This document shows positions 24,502 to 33,562 of a stretch of DNA of 64,000 nt, piece by piece. Location: IMG/VR virus record IMGVR_UViG_3300023296_000639, positions 62,001 through 126,000 of that record; one strand, given 5' to 3'. Numbering within the stretch: position 1 is the first letter of the stretch; each line of letters begins with the position of its first letter. The stretch is from a virus. The position numbers were made by a program, and so were the translations under genes. The notes below the pieces were generated by a model. It had not been told where the DNA came from, made no database searches, and saw nothing but the letters and a program-made list of their open reading frames with translations.

Positions 24502-26128
24502 ACACATCATGGACAACGGCGTAGATCGTGGCGATAGAACGGGCACAGGCACACGCTCTGTATTCGCTCACCAGATGCGATTTGATTTGTCAGAAGGCTT
24601 TCCAGCCGTTACAACCAAGAAGCTGGCGTTCAAAGCTGTAAAGAGTGAACTGCTATGGTTCCTAGAAGGGTCTGGTGATGAAAGACGATTAGCTGAAATC
24701 AATGGCACTGAACGCACAATCTGGACTGCTAACGCTGAAGCTGACTATTGGAAACCCAAAGCAAAGTTCGAAGGCGACCTCCAAAAAGTATATGGCTACC
24801 AATGGCGAAAATGGTCAAAATATGATTCTTGGCGAGATTCTGTAACTCTAATAGAACAGGGCACTAAAATTGGTGACGATCAACCATTTTCCTTGGATTT
24901 TGATTTAGAACAAGTAGATTACACAGGTGGTGATGATTTTGTAGGAAAGATTTTTGATACAAATCAATCAGGGCAAATAAAAATTCTTAAAAAACTTGAT
25001 GTGAGAAATGGCAATTCGTATTACCGAGTTCAATTTTTAGAAGGTATCAACACCATCATAGACTGCTCTCGTCCTAACATTCGTTCAAAAACTGTAAAGA
25101 ACCCATATGCCATGACTGCGGCTGAAGGTGCTGGGTGTTATGGAGTAGTCGATAAACGATCAAAATATTTAACATCAGCATATAATATGTGGCTCAATAT
25201 GATGGAGCGGTGTCATGGTGAAAATACTGAGAAGACACTATTTTATAAACAACAAGGTATTTATGTGGATTCTAAGTGGAGATGTTTTAGTAATTTTTAC
25301 AGAGATATTCATGGTTTGGTTGGATTTGACAAATGGGTTATTAACCATTCAAAATATGAATTAGATAAAGATTATTTTGGTAATAAATTTTATGGAATAG
25401 AATCAACTATATTTCTACCTATGTGGTATAATCAATATATTTTACCTAAACATAATAATGATTTGATTATTGCGACCAATAAGAAATCTAATGAAGAATT
25501 CAAATTCACAACACCATCCTTGTTCTATAAACAAAAAGATATTAAAGATACTGATATGGTAAATAGAGCATTCCGTGAACAAAACGGCAATTCTATAAAT
25601 TGGTCATTTAGCAAAAAATCACCGCCAATCGGATATAAATGGAGACAGCAATTTTTTGTAGATCAAATCGCTGATGTCATTGAAAGCATTAAGAATGACC
25701 CTGACAGCCGTAGACATATCGTTACAGCGTATAATCCGGGAGAACTTCAAGATATGGCTCTACCACCGTGTCATATGATCTTTCAATTCTATGTGGCTAA
25801 TGGCAAACTATCATGCCATATGAACCAGCGTTCTTGTGACCTTTTTTTAGGCGTTCCATTCAATATCGCCAGTTATGCTTTACTTACACATATGATTGCT
25901 CAAGTATGCGGGCTTGATGTAGGTGAACTAATCCTGACATTAGGCGATGCTCACATTTATAGCAATCACTTCGATCAAGTCAATGAACAGCTATCACGAG
26001 AACCACAGGATTTACCAACGCTATGGTTGAACCCTGATATTAAAGATATTGATAGTTTCACAATGGATGATATCAAGCTTGAGAACTACAATCCACAGGA
26101 CACTATAAAAGCAAAGATGGCAGTGTGA
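24476..26128 (+). CDS. thyA: Thymidylate synthase interrupted in frame by a mobile-nuclease-like insert
   Basis: 550 residues, about double the normal length (E. coli ThyA 264). Residues 1-116 are the ThyA N-terminus ([46 protein letters not shown]). Residues about 395-550 are its C-terminus with catalytic Cys in [31 protein letters not shown] and [10 protein letters not shown]. Between them, about residues 117-394 (nt 24824-25657) are foreign: [24 protein letters not shown] and YELDKDYFG match the phage mobile HNH/AP2-type 'yrvW-x-M-x-RC' nuclease family, with NUMOD-like pieces. The insert is clearly AT-richer. No intein splice residues (no Cys/Ser1 block A, no HN-C/S/T end) are seen, so how active TS is made is unclear. 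Confidence 0.85.
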   Translation: MQNYLTTLKHIMDNGVDRGDRTGTGTRSVFAHQMRFDLSEGFPAVTTKKLAFKAVKSELLWFLEGSGDERRLAEINGTERTIWTANAEADYWKPKAKFEGDLQKVYGYQWRKWSKYDSWRDSVTLIEQGTKIGDDQPFSLDFDLEQVDYTGGDDFVGKIFDTNQSGQIKILKKLDVRNGNSYYRVQFLEGINTIIDCSRPNIRSKTVKNPYAMTAAEGAGCYGVVDKRSKYLTSAYNMWLNMMERCHGENTEKTLFYKQQGIYVDSKWRCFSNFYRDIHGLVGFDKWVINHSKYELDKDYFGNKFYGIESTIFLPMWYNQYILPKHNNDLIIATNKKSNEEFKFTTPSLFYKQKDIKDTDMVNRAFREQNGNSINWSFSKKSPPIGYKWRQQFFVDQIADVIESIKNDPDSRRHIVTAYNPGELQDMALPPCHMIFQFYVANGKLSCHMNQRSCDLFLGVPFNIASYALLTHMIAQVCGLDVGELILTLGDAHIYSNHFDQVNEQLSREPQDLPTLWLNPDIKDIDSFTMDDIKLENYNPQDTIKAKMAV

Positions 26129-26388
26129 CCACCAAAGAAAAACAAGATTTTTGGAACGCATTAAGTGAACCGCAACCGATATCCGATGTATTTCTGGAAC
26201 TTGACCAACTGATATGTGATAAGAATATCAATCCCCATTATCATATGGATATGTGTAATTCAATGGTAGATTATATCAGGAATAAACACAATATCACGGT
26301 GACGATTGAAGAAACGTATGAACCAGAGCGGGATAAAAAACTTATCAGAATCAATTACAATGGATATTGGTATGAACGACGATATTAG
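26125..26388 (+). CDS. Small acidic protein, unknown
   Basis: 87 residues, GTG start overlapping the thyA stop. Helical N-terminal half with His/Met cluster ([10 protein letters not shown]), beta-rich C-terminus. Unknown. Confidence 0.5.
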   Translation: MTTKEKQDFWNALSEPQPISDVFLELDQLICDKNINPHYHMDMCNSMVDYIRNKHNITVTIEETYEPERDKKLIRINYNGYWYERRY

Positions 26389-26689
26389 TAAAGAAGATTT
26401 CATAGGAGTGTTATCCACCGATATTGGACAGTTTAAGCGCCATAAAATAATAAAAGAAATATGGGTGATTATACAGAGATATCCGAATGTACTGGAAAAT
26501 CCACACACACGCACAACACTAGAAAAAAATCTGGTTGATTATTATGGAATGAAAAATGTTACGTGCTATAGAGATTTTGAGGCACAAGGATACGTATTGA
26601 CATTTCAATGGGATTCACATCATATACCTTATTCTAAATTATGGATAAGCGAATATATAAATGATTATGAAATAAGTGATATACAATGA
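26372..26689 (+). CDS. Small protein, unknown
   Basis: 105 residues from ATG 26372, overlapping the previous gene by 17 nt. N-terminal acidic helix, then beta-rich, aromatic C-terminus. No motif recognised. Confidence 0.5.
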   Translation: MNDDISKEDFIGVLSTDIGQFKRHKIIKEIWVIIQRYPNVLENPHTRTTLEKNLVDYYGMKNVTCYRDFEAQGYVLTFQWDSHHIPYSKLWISEYINDYEISDIQ

Positions 26690-26868
26690 ACTATAATAAC
26701 AAACAATTTACAACAGCATTGATGGAATGCGAAGTAGATTTATTGCGTAAGCTATTAGTCATAGGTGTGGCGGGTATGCCCCCTGCTTCGTTGCATGAAT
26801 GGGCACTTGAGTATCTGTCCGAAGAGGAATTCGAAGATTTTTATTTAACATTCTTTGCCAGCAAATGA
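26686..26868 (+). CDS. Small helical protein, unknown
   Basis: 60 residues, ATGA overlap with previous gene. Contains a hydrophobic helix (DLLRKLLVIGVAGMP) and an acidic C-terminal helix. Unknown. Confidence 0.5.
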   Translation: MNYNNKQFTTALMECEVDLLRKLLVIGVAGMPPASLHEWALEYLSEEEFEDFYLTFFASK

Positions 26869-26874
26869 TAAATA
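26867..26874 (+). promoter_or_regulatory. T4-type late promoter box
   Basis: GATAAATA, 22 nt before the 26897 start codon, with AAGGAG between them. Starts the late operon of the 26.9-29 kb region. Confidence 0.65.
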
Positions 26875-26896
26875 CTATATTAAGGAGAGTTATCAG

Positions 26897-27064
26897 ATGG
26901 CTAAAATGAATGAAGAAATGGTTGTGATTAAAGTATCAGAACTAATTAAAGACGATGCTAACGCATCAGCAATTCTGACAGACGATATGCTAGAAGGCGT
27001 AGAAGCTGTAGTTCAAGAACTAGTAGGCGAAGGCAAACTAGTAGAAATCATTAAGGAAGTTTAA
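26897..27064 (+). CDS. Small acidic protein, unknown, late
   Basis: 55 residues; ATG 26897 follows AAGGAG. Acidic helical protein (EEMVVIKVSELIKDD, EAVVQELVGEGK). Stop overlaps the next start (TAATG). Unknown; late expression suggests a virion or assembly part. Confidence 0.6.
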   Translation: MAKMNEEMVVIKVSELIKDDANASAILTDDMLEGVEAVVQELVGEGKLVEIIKEV

Positions 27065-27435
27065 TGCCCGCAACATCACTAACCCTAATCCCGTCAATTT
27101 CACAGGGAACACCAAATGAAAACTTGAACTATGATGGTTCAAGTGCGTCGTTCCAAACCGATAAGGTTAAAGGCGATGGATATTATGGGTATGATGGAAT
27201 CCATACCGTGGCTTACTTTCCGAACCTATTTATTGGCACTATTAAAATGCAAGGTTCATTGGCAACAACGCCAACATCGACTGATTGGTTTGATATAGAT
27301 GGCACAACAATGACCAATGCGGTTGCTGGTTCAGTCGCCGTTACATACAACTTCACTGGAAACTTTGTTTATCTTAGAGCGGCTGTTTCTGGATTTTCTG
27401 AAGGAAGTATAACGAAAGTACAACTGAACTATTAA
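27064..27435 (+). CDS. Putative virion protein, beta-sandwich type
   Basis: 123 residues, Ser/Thr/Gly-rich with alternating strands (TIKMQGSLATTPTSTDWFDI, NFVYLRAAVSGFSEGSITKV). The composition and the repeated strand-turn pattern fit small phage head-decoration or tail-associated jelly-roll proteins. Late promoter upstream. Exact place in the virion is not deducible. Confidence 0.55.
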   Translation: MPATSLTLIPSISQGTPNENLNYDGSSASFQTDKVKGDGYYGYDGIHTVAYFPNLFIGTIKMQGSLATTPTSTDWFDIDGTTMTNAVAGSVAVTYNFTGNFVYLRAAVSGFSEGSITKVQLNY

Positions 27436-28652
27436 TGATAAATTTCGTTTATGACTTTAAAAACGAACAAACCTATCTCCCAAATCTTGTAAAAGATACC
27501 ACCCTTGTACCTAAATCAACCGAGTGGTATGATCTAGCACTAAAAACCCCATTCTCACAAGAAAACCGTCTAGTAAAATATATGCGATTGGATAATGCTC
27601 CGCATCGTGAAATGCTATCGACCGAATTGCCATTAGACCAAATCGGGCATTATATGGTAAATCTAAATTTCTTCGATATCGACATAGACTACTTTGAATT
27701 GATGGAAAAAAGATCAAGGAAGATGTTACGCAACAAACGCCTCGTATTTGTATTCTATTATAGTGAAGGCGATTGGCTTGATGACGGCATTGCCGACCAT
27801 ATAAATGATCTTTGTATTAGGCATAATATAAGCCGTGAGTATGTAAAATTTGTTTGTGCCAACGCATTAGCACCGACATATGGGAACTCATTTGTGTACT
27901 TTCCCGACGACGAGTTATATTATCGTTATCTACATATACATAAAAAAGATTATGTAACCGAAGTCAATATGCAGCCACGCAGTAAGAAGTTTACATTCTT
28001 GAATAGAATAGACAAACCGTGGCGCAAAGCGTTTGCTGCATCATTATGGCAACACGGTCTGCAAAATGACAGTTATTTTAGTTACCAAGATAAACAATAT
28101 ACAACCAGCCACGATCCTTTTGATATTCGTGACGATGATCCTATGGAATGGTGTGATTACTGGAATGACGTGGACAGACTGGTTGCACAGTTTGATTTAT
28201 ACACGCCGTTATCGTGCGATGATATGACCGATGATGAACACAACAATCATAGCATCATTCATAAACCTTTCTTCGATGACGCATATTGGAATTTTGTTAC
28301 CGAGACACACTATACCGACGATACTATTTTTCTGACAGAAAAGACATTTAAATGTATATTAAACCTACAGCCGTTTGTGATTATTGGTAATCCCGGCAGT
28401 TTAATGGTTTTACATGATTTAGGATACAAGACATTCGACGACTATATATTCGAAGATTATGATAGTGTAGAAAATGGTGAAAAGCGGATGCATAGTTGTT
28501 TTACCGAGTGTTATAAACTGGCTACATATGATGATAATGCACATCGTAAGGTTATGCGTGAATTGAAGCCGTTACTTGAATACAATCAACGAGTTTTTCT
28601 TGCATCGAAATTGGGGCGTATAAATACCTTAGTTAAAGAATTACAGGTATAA
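27435..28652 (+). CDS. Putative glycosyltransferase-like protein
   Basis: 405 residues. The C-terminal region TEKTFKCILNLQPFVIIGN ... LHDLGYKTFDDYIFEDYD (about residues 300-345) resembles the nucleotide-sugar-binding end of GT10/GT-B type enzymes (TEK ... PFIxxG pattern) that appear in many marine phages. N-terminal half is a Rossmann-like mix of strands and helices (RLVFVFYYSEGD). It may modify phage or host glycans; with the late operon, a virion glycan is possible. Family guess by motif only. Confidence 0.5.
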   Translation: MINFVYDFKNEQTYLPNLVKDTTLVPKSTEWYDLALKTPFSQENRLVKYMRLDNAPHREMLSTELPLDQIGHYMVNLNFFDIDIDYFELMEKRSRKMLRNKRLVFVFYYSEGDWLDDGIADHINDLCIRHNISREYVKFVCANALAPTYGNSFVYFPDDELYYRYLHIHKKDYVTEVNMQPRSKKFTFLNRIDKPWRKAFAASLWQHGLQNDSYFSYQDKQYTTSHDPFDIRDDDPMEWCDYWNDVDRLVAQFDLYTPLSCDDMTDDEHNNHSIIHKPFFDDAYWNFVTETHYTDDTIFLTEKTFKCILNLQPFVIIGNPGSLMVLHDLGYKTFDDYIFEDYDSVENGEKRMHSCFTECYKLATYDDNAHRKVMRELKPLLEYNQRVFLASKLGRINTLVKELQV

Positions 28653-28656
28653 ATTT

Positions 28657-29088
28657 ATGGAAAAACTAAGTTTTGCGATTACGCTGGCGTCCACTGGTAC
28701 GCCGTATGCACTAGTACACATTAACGATAGATTGATAGATGATTCGATTATCCACGAAGAGAAGATTATCACATTTGAAGTAGAATGCGGCGAAGAAAAC
28801 AAATTAAATATTGAGTTGGGTAATAAGAAAGAATCCGATGTTGTTCTTGATGACGAGGGTAATGTAATCAAAGATCAACTATTGCATATTAAAAAAATAG
28901 AAATAGATGAGATTGATATCACCAATCTTTGTCGGTTTAAATCCAAATATATTCCGTCAGATAGATGGTATGCTGAAAATCATCCCGATACACCCGTATT
29001 ACGCAATCATATGGACCTTGGATGGAATGGCGTATGGTTTATCGAGTTTAATACACCATTTTATATATTTTTGCTAGAAAATATGTAA
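28657..29088 (+). CDS. Beta-rich protein, unknown, late
   Basis: 143 residues. N-terminal FAITLASTGTPYALVHINDRLIDD and FEVECGEENKLNIELGNK look like strands of a carbohydrate-binding-like sandwich; the C-terminus is aromatic (WNGVWFIEFNTPFYIFLL). The start follows TATAAATT by 1-2 nt, within the previous stop. The 32868 protein has a loosely similar strand pattern. Unknown. Confidence 0.5.
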   Translation: MEKLSFAITLASTGTPYALVHINDRLIDDSIIHEEKIITFEVECGEENKLNIELGNKKESDVVLDDEGNVIKDQLLHIKKIEIDEIDITNLCRFKSKYIPSDRWYAENHPDTPVLRNHMDLGWNGVWFIEFNTPFYIFLLENM

Positions 29089-29100
29089 TACGCTAATAGT

Positions 29101-29108
29101 GATAAATA
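29101..29108 (+). promoter_or_regulatory. T4-type late promoter box
   Basis: GATAAATA, 20 nt before ATG 29129, AGGA between. Opens the operon of putative internal head proteins. Confidence 0.65.
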
Positions 29109-29128
29109 CATTAAATAGGATTTTCATT

Positions 29129-29476
29129 ATGTTTTTAACAGATATTAGCGCACCCGAACACGAAACACTAATTAAAGAATGCAACGAACTACTCGAAGGC
29201 ATTAAACTAGGCGGTCCCGACATTAAGGATCAGCCACGTTCATCGTCACCACCAGATGAAATGAGATTTTCACGCCGCGGCAGAGCTATCTATCCCGGCA
29301 AAACTGGAATCGTGCAAAGTGCTAGCGAATATATCCAACGTGCCAGCGAAATCCTTGATAAAATGAACAATCCTTCTATCAAGCAAGGGCATTTCGAAGC
29401 AGAAGTGTATGACAAGGTTATCACACAGTTACGTGCTATTCGTGACAAACTAGCAACATATAAGGCACAAGCATAA
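29129..29476 (+). CDS. Small late protein, unknown
   Basis: 116 residues from ATG 29129. Helical with an internal Pro/Ser/Arg-rich stretch (DQPRSSSPPDEMRFSRRGRA) and NECNELLEGIKLGG near the N-terminus. TAATG coupling to the large internal-protein gene. Unknown. Confidence 0.55.
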   Translation: MFLTDISAPEHETLIKECNELLEGIKLGGPDIKDQPRSSSPPDEMRFSRRGRAIYPGKTGIVQSASEYIQRASEILDKMNNPSIKQGHFEAEVYDKVITQLRAIRDKLATYKAQA

Positions 29477-32400
29477 TGAGTTATCTAACCGAAGTAACAA
29501 TGTCGGATTTACAAGGATTGGATCAAGCACTTGATCGTCTTTGGTCTAAACTAGGCATCGATGTAGTATTCACAAAACACTTCGCTGACCGTTTTAACCG
29601 TCCTGAACATAAATCAAAGCCAGTAACACAAAAAGAAGTATATGATTTATTCGTAAAAATTCAAAGCAAACACGGCAACAAGATAAAGCATCTTGGTACT
29701 GATATGGAAGCAGTTATGACTGATCTATCAAATGATTTGAATGTTCCTTTCGTTATCCTTGACAATCCACGACACGACCGCAACCCTGATGCACCTCGTT
29801 TTCAGTTGGTTACCAAAACGATGATGAAGAAGAAAGCATTCAAGCCAACTGGTATCATTAAAAAACAGTTCAAAGTTGAAAATAAGAATCTATCTGAAAA
29901 GAAAAAAGAAGATAAAAAAGGCGGTAACGACGAAATCAACCTATCTAACTTTGACCCGAGCATCTATCCATTTATCAAAAAAGCATTATATCGCTTTCCT
30001 ACCGCACATAATGAGATTGAGGCATTGGCTAAACTTGTTCAAGCCTTAGATTCAAAAGTAGGTGATGGTGCCAAGGAGATGGGCGATATTGAAACCGATT
30101 TAGGCAGTAATGATGATATCACTATGTCAAACCAACGTATTCTTACAGATATTTTGGATAGACTCGAATCGCTGGAACAAACCGTACACACAGAGCAACC
30201 TATTACGACAGAAGGATATGGTTTTGTACACGAAGTTGCAATGAATACCATTACTAAAGGTAAGTTCAATGATTCACTGGTATTGACACTAAATGCCGCC
30301 GAATTTGCGGAGAGTGTTGAAGAAGAAAATATGGAACTCATCGGCAAGGTAGCCAGCTTAAATATTGAGTTTTGGTTATGTGAAGAAATTGAAGAAGTCC
30401 AAATATTTCAACGTGGCGACGATGACAGTCGCACACAAAAAGGTATGCTTAGTTATTGGAAGACAGACGCAGGTTATACTATGGCGGATATGTCAATCCA
30501 CGAGAGTATCCAAGGATACAACGTTGGTTTCCGTTTGTATACGTGGTTGATGAAAAGCCTTGGTTGGACGATTATATCCGATGAAACGCAATCTGAAGGT
30601 GCCATCAAACTATGGAAAAAGATTGTTGCACATCCTAACGTGGTTGCGTGGGGTGAGATTAGTGGCTACAGTGACGGACCAATGCCACTGCATTATGACG
30701 CAGAAGACGATGAGATTGAAGGACCATTGGACACACACCAACCACACTACAATGATTCATTCAGCAAAGAAAAGGAAGACCAATCCGAAAAGTTAAGAAA
30801 GGCTTGGACGGACGGTAAGTTATCCGATGACCGGTATCACAAAGCGATGGCAAAACTTGGCACAGAGTATGCAGATGATATTGAAGGCGAGGCACTTTCG
30901 GGTGATTTGCTTATCTATGCTATGTGGGGTGATAAAAAAACAAACGAATCATTTAGTTTAAAGAAAGCGATTGCTTTAAAAGAATTAAAAATCATTAAAC
31001 CGACAGATACCCGTTGGGATATTCCACGTAACAAAATGCCACAAGTAAGCAGCGATGATATGCCAGAGCTAGTTAAATGGCTCGAAGATCGTGGCGTTTC
31101 ATTCCGTAACAAAAGCGTCGATACCAAATCATTGAAACCCACACAAGGTGAGTTTGATGACGAAAAGATTGAAAAAAGTATTAAGCGTGGTATTTCAACA
31201 AAGCCATTATTGGTAAGTGCTGACAACTATATTGCTGACGGACATCATCGTTGGTTAGCAGCATACAACGTCGGTCAACCTATTAACATCACACAGACAA
31301 GCATCGACATCGAAGAATTGATGGGCTATCTACGCAAGTTTCCGAAGACATTCTACAAAGAACTTGAAGAAGGCGTAGGACGTATTACTGATTACAACAC
31401 TACCGACGATGTTGGTAAGGATGAGACACGAGTGCAGGGAAAAAAGTTCGGATTTGACGTTGACAGTGATGGCTACCCGCCATTGTTAAGTGGTGGGAAT
31501 CGTCGTCGCAAGTTATCGTCAAAAGAGAACACCGAAGCAGCATACAACCTTGGTATTGCAGAAGGATACGATTTCCTGAATGATGAAACCAAGATAAACG
31601 AAAGCCCAGTGTCTAAGTATTGGATTCATCCAGCCAGCAAGAAGATTATTGAGCTAGCCAGCGAAGGTGAACATCATACACAGGATGCTTTATTAAAACC
31701 ACAAAAATATGGTGTGAGCTTTAAAGAGCTTGGCGATAATTACACGCCTACCAGTAAGTATTATGATATTCCCGTTGCTATGATTATGTATGCAAATGGT
31801 TGGGTGCGTTTCAGTTCTGAAAGTGGTAACGGATACTTCACTAGCGACGATAATATGAAGCTAGCAAAAGCATTAGCACTTATTACTGACAATAACATTC
31901 ATATCAAAGTTGCTACTATGGAAAATGAAGCAACAGGGAAGAATGTTAACCTTGATACAAACGCTGCAATGCGTGAATTCAAGAGAACAGGTAAAAAACC
32001 AGTGTCCAAGATGGCAGCATTCCGTGAAAGTCAGTTGAAAGATGATGAAACTTTGGAACTACCTGACATCGACGTTGGCGACGAACTTATGGTTGGGAAG
32101 TTCAAGAACCGCAAGGCTACTGTCAAAGGCTTTAAGAAAGACAAACACCAGCAGCCGATAGCGAAAACCGATAAAGGCGACCAGCAAATATTCAAAGGTC
32201 GTGTAAAGAAATTAATGCCCGAGACACAGTTGAATGAAATTGAAAGTCCAGTCAAAACTGTTATTCTATATAAGTTGTTTAAAACTGATGCCAGCGGAAA
32301 GATTTATCCACTGTATATCGATGCTAAAACACCTGTTCCAGTAGGTAAATGGTTACCAGCAAAAATCGGCGAAATGACACCTACCGGCGGTAAAGTGAAA

Positions 32401-32871
32401 TCTTCACTTGGACCATTGGCTATGCGCCCCGGTTGGCACGGTGGTAATCTACCTATAGCAACACACATTGGCGGAAAGAGTGGCGGCGCTTCGCAAACAA
32501 AACCAGATTATCGTCTTGAAAACCAAGTATGGGCAGAAGTATTATTTGCGAATGATGTAGATTGGCAGGATGAGGCTAACAAAAGAGCAGATCGTAATAA
32601 AAAGGGCGATATTGTTCCAAGAACTGCCCACATCACCGATCAGGTTCCGCAGGGCGGTCATTACAGATACAAAACCAATGCCAATATGACAGGGGAATGG
32701 CTAATCGGTGGTGAAATGAAAGTTGTCAAGGTTTTATCCCACGAAGAAGTTTTAGCCATTAACTCCGCTGCCGGTGTTGCAGATTTGCCACGATTTGACG
32801 AATTGCCTATGGAAAAACAAAATCAGATTACTGCACGTATTGAAGCCAAAAGAGCAAAGACCGCTAAATGA
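29476..32871 (+). CDS. Large multidomain protein: RNase-like, GNAT-like and ParB-like domains
   Basis: 1131 residues. MSYLTEV at the start contains L-T-E, a possible capsid-targeting cleavage site. Residues about 30-100 (FTKHFADRFNRPEHKSKP ... VTQKEVYDLF ... VPFVILDN) resemble phage barnase/RelE-like (PBECR) nuclease domains. About 330-395 (GYNVGFRLYTWLMKSLGWTI, SDETQSEGAIKLWKKI) resemble a GNAT acetyltransferase end. About 480-610, with KPLLVSADNYIADGHHRW, is a ParB/Srx-like nuclease or NTPase motif (DGHHR). About 710-800 (SKYWIHPASKKII ... ANGWVRF) is a domain shared with the 35451 protein. A basic C-terminal region follows. It fits an ejected or packaged effector (inference). Confidence 0.65.
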   Translation: MSYLTEVTMSDLQGLDQALDRLWSKLGIDVVFTKHFADRFNRPEHKSKPVTQKEVYDLFVKIQSKHGNKIKHLGTDMEAVMTDLSNDLNVPFVILDNPRHDRNPDAPRFQLVTKTMMKKKAFKPTGIIKKQFKVENKNLSEKKKEDKKGGNDEINLSNFDPSIYPFIKKALYRFPTAHNEIEALAKLVQALDSKVGDGAKEMGDIETDLGSNDDITMSNQRILTDILDRLESLEQTVHTEQPITTEGYGFVHEVAMNTITKGKFNDSLVLTLNAAEFAESVEEENMELIGKVASLNIEFWLCEEIEEVQIFQRGDDDSRTQKGMLSYWKTDAGYTMADMSIHESIQGYNVGFRLYTWLMKSLGWTIISDETQSEGAIKLWKKIVAHPNVVAWGEISGYSDGPMPLHYDAEDDEIEGPLDTHQPHYNDSFSKEKEDQSEKLRKAWTDGKLSDDRYHKAMAKLGTEYADDIEGEALSGDLLIYAMWGDKKTNESFSLKKAIALKELKIIKPTDTRWDIPRNKMPQVSSDDMPELVKWLEDRGVSFRNKSVDTKSLKPTQGEFDDEKIEKSIKRGISTKPLLVSADNYIADGHHRWLAAYNVGQPINITQTSIDIEELMGYLRKFPKTFYKELEEGVGRITDYNTTDDVGKDETRVQGKKFGFDVDSDGYPPLLSGGNRRRKLSSKENTEAAYNLGIAEGYDFLNDETKINESPVSKYWIHPASKKIIELASEGEHHTQDALLKPQKYGVSFKELGDNYTPTSKYYDIPVAMIMYANGWVRFSSESGNGYFTSDDNMKLAKALALITDNNIHIKVATMENEATGKNVNLDTNAAMREFKRTGKKPVSKMAAFRESQLKDDETLELPDIDVGDELMVGKFKNRKATVKGFKKDKHQQPIAKTDKGDQQIFKGRVKKLMPETQLNEIESPVKTVILYKLFKTDASGKIYPLYIDAKTPVPVGKWLPAKIGEMTPTGGKVKSSLGPLAMRPGWHGGNLPIATHIGGKSGGASQTKPDYRLENQVWAEVLFANDVDWQDEANKRADRNKKGDIVPRTAHITDQVPQGGHYRYKTNANMTGEWLIGGEMKVVKVLSHEEVLAINSAAGVADLPRFDELPMEKQNQITARIEAKRAKTAK

Positions 32872-33143
32872 TTAAACTAGAGATTGATTTATATGCGGAT
32901 ATTCAACGTGATAGTATTCCATATCGGATATATGTTAACGACGAACTAATGACAGAACGAGACTATGTGTGGGATAATAAAGAACAATATATAACTGAAG
33001 TGGTGCCGTTATTTCTTGGCGAAGGTGTGCATACTATTAACGTCGAGAATTTATATCCAAAGAATGGTTCACTAAAGATAAATACGATAAGGGTTGATGG
33101 TAAAACCACTACCTTATTCAACGGACGGGAGTTTAAGCTATGA
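32868..33143 (+). CDS. Small beta-rich protein, unknown
   Basis: 91 residues, ATGA overlaps on both sides. Strand-rich (IPYRIYVNDELMTERDYVW, GVHTINVENLYP) like a carbohydrate-binding sandwich module without catalytic residues. Possibly a virion accessory protein; unknown. Confidence 0.5.
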   Translation: MIKLEIDLYADIQRDSIPYRIYVNDELMTERDYVWDNKEQYITEVVPLFLGEGVHTINVENLYPKNGSLKINTIRVDGKTTTLFNGREFKL

Positions 33144-33562
33144 AGATCAAGGATATTATGGAAATGACAAGTAGTGGAAGTGTAGCTTCCGTTGCAATGC
33201 CATTGGGTAAAACTAATCGTCGTGGTGACCAAGGCGTTTATCGCAAAAAAACCGACGAAGCATATCCTGATAACTTTAGTGGGATACCATCCGACAACGA
33301 GCCAAGCGAACGTGAAAAAAATGAAGTACATAGCGAACTAGTATATCTTGCAAAACAAGGTGTTAGAGAGTTTATGAAAATGGGTCGCCTTTCAACTGAG
33401 CTTGATCCAAGAAATGCACAAGAGTTTAAAGCAGCCGTTGAACATATCGTTGATAATAACGTATACGCTGAAATGAACTCCCGTTACGAAGGTTGGTATG
33501 AATGGGAAGAAATGGAACATGTTGTTGAAAAGATTCTTGTAAAGGCAATGAAAAATGGATAA
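33140..33562 (+). CDS. Putative internal head protein, small
   Basis: 140 residues. The N-terminus MKIKDIMEMTSSGSVASVAM has I-M-E followed by a Ser/Gly/Ala-rich stretch, similar to capsid-targeting sequences cut by T4-type prohead protease. The rest is an acidic helical domain. ATGA overlap with the previous gene and 8-nt overlap with the next. Function unknown; grouped with core proteins by context. Confidence 0.55.
   Translation: MKIKDIMEMTSSGSVASVAMPLGKTNRRGDQGVYRKKTDEAYPDNFSGIPSDNEPSEREKNEVHSELVYLAKQGVREFMKMGRLSTELDPRNAQEFKAAVEHIVDNNVYAEMNSRYEGWYEWEEMEHVVEKILVKAMKNG

Noticed and set aside
24824-25657. Intein in thymidylate synthase
   Set aside because: No Cys/Ser N-terminal block A, no His-Asn at the end and no C/S/T as the +1 residue at any plausible junction; described as an in-frame mobile insert instead.
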